Assembly (NCBI RefSeq): GCF_025024155.1
Contig: NW_026251722.1
Span: 124,001 to 188,000 of the forward strand
Length of the DNA stretch: 64,000 nucleotides
DNA from: Gamsiella multidivaricata
Lineage: Eukaryota > Mortierellomycota > Mortierellomycetes > Mortierellales > Mortierellaceae
Direction: 5' to 3'
The position numbers and the translations under genes were made by a program. This document shows positions 56,677-64,000 of this stretch, in pieces. Position 1 is the stretch's first letter. Every line of letters begins with the position of its first letter. The notes beneath the pieces were generated by a model. It had not been told where the DNA came from, made no database searches, and saw only the letters and a program-made list of their open reading frames with translations.

Positions 56677-58156
56677 GTTGGTTTCGAATTGGTTTGTTGA
56701 TAGTTATGTGTTGCTATCCCTGAAGTTAAAGCAGGTCGTCCTGAGGTGGCGAGTACAGCGAGAGCCGAGGAATGATGTTCAACCAGGCAAGGATGATCTA
56801 GATCAATAAGTAGATCATAGTAAAAAGGAAAACGGCATGTTAGTTACTTGGCACTGCATTTAAACGAAGGCCGTTAGATGCTAAGGCGGTGTCGATGACT
56901 GGTGGGGCTGACAAGCCCTGTCGGCTGGTACGATTATGTCGGTTGTTGGGGATATTAATGTTCAAAATCACAATCCAATTGCGACCTTTTGTTGTATGAG
57001 GATCTTTTCCATTGCACAATGTCCCCAAAAATGGCTCGCGATAAACGTCTTTAACCATTTTCTACTCAAGAGCCGAGTGCCAAGACCCATTCCGAATCCT
57101 ATATTACTCCTCTTCCCATCTCCCACGTGTGATCCATAACCTATATATAACATAGCCTTCTGAATAAACTAACATGGGTACTTTCTGGTGGTGCGGTTGA
57201 TGCGCTCGTGCAAGTAGCATACTTGGCCAGTTTCTCCCTCATCAATGGTTGTTGCCGCCTTTTGCGCCCTTTGCGCTTTTTATCCCCTTTTCATGCCCTT
57301 CAGCTCTCCGCGGTCGTATACCTCTGTTGTCCCCAATTGATAGAGTCGCCGACCGTGGATAAGAACCCGCAACATCTTGTTTGCAAAAGAAAATGAAGGC
57401 GAAATTGTTGTGCGTGGTTCACTTAAGTATGGCTATGCGCCTCACTGTCTGCAATAAATACTGAGAATATGTTACCTTTTGCGAGGGAGGATTGCACCAA
57501 GTAGATGAATCGAAAATGAGAGGATGAGTTTAATGAAGAAAGATGATGATGGTTCAAAAAAAAGCATTCACCTTCGAGATATGCTGCTGGGCAAAGTCAG
57601 GGGCAGGCTATTTCCACTTTCAGAGTACAGAACAATTCAGGCTCAAATACGTCACAGAACGCATCCTTGCAAGAAAGTACTGCATCTGAACTGTTGAGTG
57701 TGCTTGCTGGCTGACACACATATAGCCTTTAGTCGCTTGGCGCCAAGGGTCACCATCCCTTCCAAGGATGAGGTTGCTCGCTTGCGTCCTCCAGCTCGTC
57801 CTTACCCTTGCCCTTGCTCTTGCCCCACCGTGCTACTGCTACTCCAGCTTACATCCAAGTCAGGTCCTGCAATAATCCGTGGACCCCAACTTCTCCAACA
57901 AACTGGTCATACTTCGGACACTTCGATATAGCCAACGGACCTAGTCTAGCAACCGTAAAGTGGTGTCAATCGAAACTTTTATCAAAGCATCATGCAAGTA
58001 GGGCACTACAAAAAGGCAAGAAAGCGCTTCAAGAGCTTATACAATACAGCACAAACTCGTATATCAATCGACACACAGAGGGGTTTTTTTCTTTTATTTC
58101 ATGAATTCATTAGTTGACAAAAGACCGAAAGATGCCTTTTTGCTGGAAGTGGTCGA
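56677..58156. other. Intergenic, nothing recognised
   Basis: LC8 promoter side plus spacer to the 3' end of the perilipin-like gene. Frames are short and lack protein-like composition. Confidence 0.5.
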
Positions 58157-59596
58157 TTACTTGGCACCGACGAGGGTCACACGAGCAGACTGGAGAGTGC
58201 GGGCAGCAACATCGCTCATGGAAGAGTTGACCTCCTGGACCTTAGAGAGACCGCGGTGGACGTTCTCCTGAATTGAGATCTGGTACTGCAGGAGCGACTC
58301 CCTGACGTCCTGAGCAGCGTTCTGGAGGATAGGCAGAGTCTCCTCGGTGGTGAGGTGCAGGATGTTGCGAGCCTTCTGGATCGCAGAGACATCAGTCTTC
58401 ACCATCTCGCCCTTCATGGTCTCATAACGGTCGTTCACGAAGCCGACAAGGGGCTCCAGGCGAAGCTGGACGTATTCAGGAAGCTTAGGGCTGTGTTCCT
58501 TCAGGTACACAGAGAGCGAGTCAATCTCGGATAAGAGGCTGCCGCTGAGCGTCTGGACACGCTGGCTGGCCTCTCCAGGGACCTTTTGTACGTTCTCCTG
58601 GAGCTCCTTGGCATGCAGACGCAAGGACTCGACCAAAGCACTCAGACGGAGGTTCAAGGCCTGGAGCGACTCCTTGGACTTGGCCACGGCAGCGTTGTTC
58701 TCGGCAGCCTTGCGCAAGTCCTGGGCAGACTGGGTGATGGGAGCAACGCTGGCGCTCATGCGGCGAGAGACACGCAAGGAGGCATTACGGGTAATGTCGA
58801 CAACACGAGTGGCCTGGTTGCTCTGTCCAGTGGTGCTCTGTTCGGCCTCAACATCGGCAGGCAAGTAGCGGTTGACGATGGTCTCGAAACCGTCTACGAG
58901 AGGCGCAGCATGGGTGTTGACCGTGGCGGCAATATTGGTGGCAGTTGTAGTAGCAGCAGTCGTGAGCTGGTCGCGGGTGGTGGCGGCGGTCGTGGCAATG
59001 TTGGAGGTCACAGTCTTGACAGGGACCGTGACACGGGCATCGATCGTCGACTGGATTTGGGTATAAGCGTTCTTGGAGGACTCCTCGACATAGACGATGG
59101 GCTTCTTGACCTGGGTCACGATTTCAGAGGTGGGCTTTGTGACAATAGGGAAGGTGTTCTCCAGCAGGTCCAAGGACTTGTTGGCGATCTGGTCGACCTT
59201 GGAGATGTGGGGCTGGAGTCGGCTCTGATAGCCCTCGGTGTACTTGTTGACGGTCTCGACAGCAGAGCCAGCAGTGTCGAGGGCGTAGCGACTGTACTTG
59301 TTGTCCTTGGCGATTGAGTGCAGGGTCGAGACGCTATCGTGGATCAGGGGGAGAGAGCTGACGCGAGCGATAAAGCCGGTCGAGGCGGTTTCCTCCTTCT
59401 CTGAACTATCAGAGCTGTCAGAGCTGGAGGAGACTGTGCGGGTGGCGGTGGTGATGGTGGTGGTGGTCTTGCGGACGGTACGGCCGTTGGGAGCCTTGAT
59501 GACATCCTCCTCGACAGACGAGGTGGAGGTGCGAGAGTGGTTGCGGTCCTCGATCTCGGAGCTGTCGGATTCGGACGAGCTGTAGCGAGTGGTCAT
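58157..59596 (-). CDS. Perilipin-like lipid-droplet protein
   Basis: 479 residues, one exon, start at ATG 59596-59594. The first ~75 residues are Ser/Thr/Glu-rich and disordered. Then a perilipin (PAT-family) type region follows: FIARVSSLPLIHDSVSTLHS, YALDTAGSAVETVNKYTEGY, LQPHISKVDQIANKSLDLLE and ENTFPIVTKPTSEIVTQVKK, which matches the helical core where perilipins coat lipid droplets. A Thr/Ala-rich amphipathic stretch (TTAATTRDQLTTAATTTATN) resembles the 11-mer-type droplet-binding helices. The C-terminal ~200 residues form long amphipathic helices that could make the four-helix bundle. In filamentous fungi, perilipin homologues protect triacylglycerol stores and help build turgor. There is no membrane span. 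The gene fits an oleaginous host. Strong C-ending codon bias suggests high expression. Confidence 0.82.
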   Translation of the reverse strand: MTTRYSSSESDSSEIEDRNHSRTSTSSVEEDVIKAPNGRTVRKTTTTITTATRTVSSSSDSSDSSEKEETASTGFIARVSSLPLIHDSVSTLHSIAKDNKYSRYALDTAGSAVETVNKYTEGYQSRLQPHISKVDQIANKSLDLLENTFPIVTKPTSEIVTQVKKPIVYVEESSKNAYTQIQSTIDARVTVPVKTVTSNIATTAATTRDQLTTAATTTATNIAATVNTHAAPLVDGFETIVNRYLPADVEAEQSTTGQSNQATRVVDITRNASLRVSRRMSASVAPITQSAQDLRKAAENNAAVAKSKESLQALNLRLSALVESLRLHAKELQENVQKVPGEASQRVQTLSGSLLSEIDSLSVYLKEHSPKLPEYVQLRLEPLVGFVNDRYETMKGEMVKTDVSAIQKARNILHLTTEETLPILQNAAQDVRESLLQYQISIQENVHRGLSKVQEVNSSMSDVAARTLQSARVTLVGAK

Positions 59597-59808
59597 TATG
59601 GATATGTGTGGGTTGAGACTAGAGGCGAAGAGGGACAGAAGATAAGAATAGATGTCAGAAAGAATGAGCTGAGAAAGACACAGACTTGGACAGGCAAACA
59701 CCAGACAAACACCAGACACCACAGGTGTGGCGAATTGCTACTGAGAGGGCATGGCGGATGGTGGATGGTAAACCACAGCATGGGCGGGATAAACATCCAC
59801 AACACCCA

Positions 59809-59835
59809 CAACAACAACAACAACAACAACAACAA
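59809..59835. repeat. CAA trinucleotide repeat upstream of the perilipin-like gene
   Basis: About nine CAA/ACA units, (GTT)n on the gene strand, 210-240 bp before the start codon, in the expected 5' UTR or core promoter. Confidence 0.85.
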
Positions 59836-59839
59836 AAAG

Positions 59840-62800
59840 TCAGGGGAGGCATGTTCTTGCGCATCCTTTAGTGGGACTGAGGACAGAGCGCGCAAGTGAC
59901 CAAGAGAAGAGGCACACTAGAAGGAGTTGTTGATGTGGGTGCTCATGTGGGTGTGAATGGTACAGGGTACAGGCGCAATACTGCGCTGCGGCAGTATGAA
60001 GGAGGAGAGAGTCTTCAGGGATTGTCTAAGGCGCGAGTTGGATGAGTGCAGGAAATGAAGGGTATAGTAAAGTGGCATAGGGTGGAGGGCAGAGATGGAC
60101 AGTGTCGAGGGATAATGAAGTGTGGGAGAAAACAGACGGAGGATGGGAAGATCGCATACTGGATAAGGACAGGACAGACGCGTCTGAGGGAGACCCAACA
60201 AGGCGGGACAGAGGATGGAGACTCTGTTTGATGCGTTCTGGCACAGTCCACGCCCTTATCTGTGCATGCATCCTCGCATGGAGATCTGTTGGGGAGAAAA
60301 TCAATTTCTGATATTGTTTCTTACCAATTTAAAAAAGAGAAAAAATGCGGAAAGGAAAATGCGTTCACAGTAGAGAGAGTGAAGGGGGGTATAGGCTGCA
60401 GTTGCTTGTCGAATGCAATTCAGAATGAGGAGGCGAATGAATGTGAAAAGCGAAGGGAGGAGTTCAAGGTCCAAGGGCAGAAGGGAGGAAAGAAGGAAAG
60501 AAGGAGAAGACCGCAGGTATATATAGTATATATAGTATATATATAATGTCTGTGGTAGTGTGATATCGCAGAGAGTGAGTGAGTGAGTGAGTGAGTGAGT
60601 GAGTGAGTGAGAGCTCCGGCGAGGAGGAGAGTAACACTCTATTTATCCAGAAACATCCCGACAGCAGAGTAGCATGACAGCGCGGTCTTTTTACACTACA
60701 CTTCACGCTCAAAAGGAGCGTGATAATGGTGCGGCTGACGACACCGCCAGCACAACCAGGTCAGCAAGCATGCGAGACAACCACACAACCAACACAGGCA
60801 TGGGTTTGAGTAATAAATGAATGTGAGAGAATAGATAAAAGGATCGGTAATTCAATCGCCGACTTTACTTTTAGGATTGCCATGTGCGATCGATATATAG
60901 ACTACGATCGATGGCAGCCCGTCAAAGTAAGGAACGATCAACAGCTGGAAACAAAACGGCAGATAAGACGCGTTGCTGTATTTTTGTCCTATGTCTTGTT
61001 CTGAGAAGCTGTTTACAGCTGGCTTTCCTCTCTCTCTTTCTCGTCGATGGCGTAGCTCGTACAACGAACGAGCTCCGTTCCTGAATTTGTACCTGTTCAA
61101 TGTACTGGTGATCCGTGTGTCGTTCCTTAGTCCACGGCAGACTATGCAATATCGAGGACATATATTTCTGGTCACCCATCATGTCCTCTTGATCTCTTCT
61201 TTGTTCCTTCAAAAGACAGTGGGTGTGGGAAGGGATTGCAAGTGGATCGAGCTGAGAATGGGTACCTATGCTCGTGATAACCCAACAACGCTTTGACAAA
61301 GAGGCGCTTGGATAATCAGCATGCGAAGAGCTGGCCATCATATGAACAAGTATCTCTACATTTGGCATAAGCAGACGCTTAAGCAGGAAAAGAAATCTTG
61401 TCCTTAGGGTACTTTTTTCACATTCATGCGAGTGTAATGTGTAGTCTGAAAAGGTGTCTTCAAGGATAGAAAGTGGCCGCCAAAAAATGCAGGTGGTGCA
61501 TTTTAAATCTCGACATTCACGCTCAGATCATCGTGAGCAAGGTTAGCCTTGCGCGCGATTAAGCTGTAAGAGCCTTCCATTGGCGATTTTCACATGTAAA
61601 CATTTCCAAAATGAAAAGGACTGCAGGCGATCGATTCCCCCCTCCCCCCACTCTCTTTGTTTGTCACTCTTCGCGGCAGTCCTGCATGAAGACACCGTTT
61701 TCTCATGAAGGAGAACCGGGCCAAGGGACCTGATAGGCTAATGCAGTAGCCAATGCCCAGCCTCCTTTTATCCGCAGACATTATTTATTCTCCCCTCGAT
61801 CCTCATGGATAGCATTGAGTGGGCATCCTTGTCTCGACACCACTCCATAATAGACAGCGAGCCATCCTAGAGCCTTCAAGATACCTGACTCGTGTCTAAC
61901 TACACGTGTCAGGTAAACGAATATGGAAGGCTTCCTCGGAGAATAAAAGCGACGAAAAGATGTCGGATCCAACTTCACGATTCATCGTTCTAACACGAGT
62001 ATAGTACGCACTCGAACAAGGCTATGATGTGCTATCAACATCTTGACGCTGGAGAAGCCTGTTAATAGCATGCGGGCAGAACTTTCGACCACTTTAGCGT
62101 TCTCAGTATTCTGAGTAGCAAACCTACAAAAGGCAGCGTGCATTCGGAGGCTAATTACGAACTGCAGGCAACCGTCGGTTCCCCAGCTTGAGCCTGTGGA
62201 CCGTTGCCGTGCAGCCTTGTGGTATCGATTAGAATACACGTGCATAGAGTTTTCTTGTGTGTTCTGATAGGAAGCGACCCCCGCATGGAGAGTATGCTGC
62301 ACCGCAGTTCTCATGAGAGTGCCCATTGGGTTGCTATTATCTACGTGATAGACCCTGTTCATGAGTATTCATATGGAATATCCTCAAGCGCGCATGTGGG
62401 CCCTCGCTGCCAGCATGTGCAATTAGATCATGCTCTCTTTAAAGCGTAGTTTCACCATGGCTGCATCCTGTGGGGCCCCACTTTGTACTCTGTGGAGGGC
62501 TCCTGCATTTGTTACAGTAGTCTACATAGATACCAACTGTGACCGTTAAGCTCTGCTTTTGAGCTTTGCTGATGTCCCCCAATGATCGTCTTGTTAAAAG
62601 ATACAGATACAGAGATGGGGCACATGCATGCTTTGAATGCTGCACCAACAATGATGGTGACACTTTATGTTCCTACATATACTCACGTTTACAATGACAC
62701 TCTAATATAAAAACATCTCAGCCCTTCTTTGCATTCACACGAGCAGATTGTTCACTGCCATAAAAAAAGAAAAAAAATGCGGCGGTGGCTATCTAACAAG

Positions 62801-63142
62801 AGTGGACAATGCTGCATTCGCACCAGAGAAAAGACAATGTCATTGGCCTCATTGTCCTGGCCACCGACCACAGCACCTTGTTTTTTCCCCTGAACGTGTT
62901 TTGGTGACAACTAATCAATCAATCTTATAGTTGGGCGCACGGATGTTTTCCCCTCTCTCGTTCCAAAAGGATGTCTTACAGATAGCGACATGGCATCAGG
63001 TCTGCAGCCTTGATTCCAATCGTGAGAACATTTGCCACATGAACAGTCCCAGCACTGCGAGGCTCATGCTGGGAAGTAGCGTCAATGCATAGGGTACACG
63101 ACAAAAAGTACCAGCGCAAATAATTTTACAATAAAAAATGCC
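59840..63142. other. Gene-poor spacer
   Basis: About 3.3 kb upstream of the perilipin-like gene with no gene I can support on either strand. It includes alternating TATA-rich sequence (60518-60545) next to the GAGT microsatellite. Confidence 0.5.
60571..60611. repeat. GAGT tetranucleotide microsatellite
   Basis: About ten consecutive GAGT units in non-coding sequence. Confidence 0.9.
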
Positions 63143-63390
63143 AATTCATTCAGCTTCGTTCTCCACGTGAGGGATTGTTTTCACGTACACTAGGAACAGA
63201 GCCAGAGCACTCACCCATGCACATGCAATGCCAATCAGAATGGCCATGGGAGTCATCATGATGAGGAGACCGACGAAGAGGACGAGGAGGACGAAGATGA
63301 GGACGGCAACAATTCGTCTAGCGAGGTGGACGCGTCCAAGAGGCAGAGAATGAGAAAAAAGGTCGTGTACCTAACAATCTCTTCGTACGT
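63143..63390 (-). CDS. Possible C-terminal exon of a small membrane protein
   Basis: On the minus strand a frame after a GATTGTTAG acceptor-like site reads LFSHSLPLGRVHLARRIVAV, then a strongly hydrophobic segment (VLIFVLLVLFVGLLIMM), a second one (AILIGIACAW to ALALFLVYV) and a charged end KTIPHVENEAE with TGA near 63145. That is a good two-helix membrane C-terminus. The plus strand of the same bases reads as an acidic DEE-rich run, the common mirror image of a hydrophobic frame, so the strand is not certain. No upstream exon could be joined in phase; sequence near 63510-63575 (AECNIDPGQKIAPMNT) is a candidate. Confidence 0.3.
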
Positions 63391-64000
63391 AAAATTATTA
63401 TTAGTTCCAAAAAAGAAAGTTATTTAATTTCAATTCATTCTCCAAAAAATTATTTGCGCTGGCACTTTTTGTCGCGGACTCTAACCAGCAGTAGATGCGA
63501 CTCACTTCGATCAGTATTCATGGGCGCTATCTTTTGGCCAGGATCGATGTTGCACTCCGCATATCCGGACTATTATCAGTTGGCACAGCTCGCTATATCG
63601 CTAGCTATCTCTATTCAGCATTCCCAATCCCTTCATTGACCTTACCAACAATCTGTCTCAAGGCGGTCCCACCTTATGAGCTTTCATGTTCTCGATAGCA
63701 GACAGCCGGCTATATCGGCTGTAGCAGCCAAGTTCATTTGGGAAGGAACATGCACCGGCGTCTCAGCACACAGTGAGTCCATAGACAACATTGATGACAA
63801 CAAGAGCAACATTGGCTCCGTGTATGTTTTGCCATATCTTCGACAAGTAGTCCATGGACAGCACATGCTAACGACAATGGTGATGACCTAGTGCTACCTT
63901 TTTTTTTTTTTTTCAACACGTGTCCCTCTGCAAGTTGTTACGATAATTGATGGCATGCCAAAGGAACGTGGTCCGAATATGAGCGCGCATTGGACCGAGA
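63391..64000. other. Window end, nothing firmly recognised
   Basis: Short frames only, with a 15-nt T run near 63899. It may hold upstream exons of the membrane-protein candidate. Confidence 0.4.

Noticed and set aside
58586..59317. 243-codon plus-strand frame opposite the perilipin-like gene
   Set aside because: Gly/Val/Asp-rich shadow typical of the complement of a C-biased coding sequence.
1..64000. CRISPR arrays, insertion sequences, bacterial-type operons
   Set aside because: No regularly spaced repeats or transposase frames were seen; the gene structure is clearly eukaryotic.

Overview
The window looks like nuclear DNA of an early-diverging, filamentous, probably oleaginous fungus. 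Mortierellomycota (Mortierella/Linnemannia type) is the best guess. The reasons are that almost every recognisable gene is split by short GT-AG introns; a GDP-mannose 4,6-dehydratase and a GT10 alpha-fucosyltransferase are present (GDP-fucose metabolism is unusual in Dikarya); there is an AIG1-type GTPase, a stathmin-like protein and a perilipin; and long A/T homopolymers punctuate introns and spacers. The taxonomic call is an inference; no rDNA unit or ITS is in the window. Exon coordinates below were read by eye from splice consensus and reading-frame continuity.

Layout, left to right. TFIIE beta subunit (+, 227-1570). Weak uncharacterised exons (2.4-3.1 kb). An FHA-RING E3 ligase of the Dma/CHFR-like type (+, 4312-8133). 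A DMT-superfamily, nucleotide-sugar-transporter-like protein (-, 8341-10993). A GT10 fucosyltransferase (+, 11723-13096). An orphan multi-exon frame (-, 13334-14091). A TLC-domain membrane protein (-, 14174-15641). A small spliced frame with an antisense open frame (16.5-17.0 kb). GDP-mannose 4,6-dehydratase (+, 17132-18628). Next comes an oligopeptide-transporter (OPT) cluster: a decayed relic (-, 18885-20031) and two intact tandem genes (-, 20869-23291 and 25330-27613), with a 5S-rRNA-like element between the intact pair. A gene-poor stretch leads to a C2H2 zinc-finger regulator (+, 30945-33308).

From 35.2 to 40.35 kb there is a tandem family of three unrecognised ~265-residue proteins on the minus strand; two copies are intact and one is wrecked. 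A degenerate copy of a Gln-rich multicopy-type gene follows (41923-43712), then an AIG1/GIMA-type GTPase (+, 44681-46993) whose P-loop is interrupted by a GC-AG intron. The next block is dense and housekeeping: POP1 of RNase P/MRP (-), a stathmin-like coiled-coil protein (+), 5-hydroxyisourate hydrolase (-), ribosomal protein eS8 (-), dynein light chain LC8 (-) and a perilipin-like lipid-droplet protein (-). The last 4 kb is mostly non-coding, with one possible membrane-protein C-terminus near 63.2 kb.

Functional links. The dehydratase makes the GDP-fucose precursor and the GT10 enzyme uses GDP-fucose, with a sugar-nucleotide-type transporter next door. The GDP-fucose synthase (epimerase/reductase) is not in the window. 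The OPT genes are a local expansion for peptide uptake and show a very clear recent gene-conversion tract. The 35-40 kb family is the best candidate for something undescribed.
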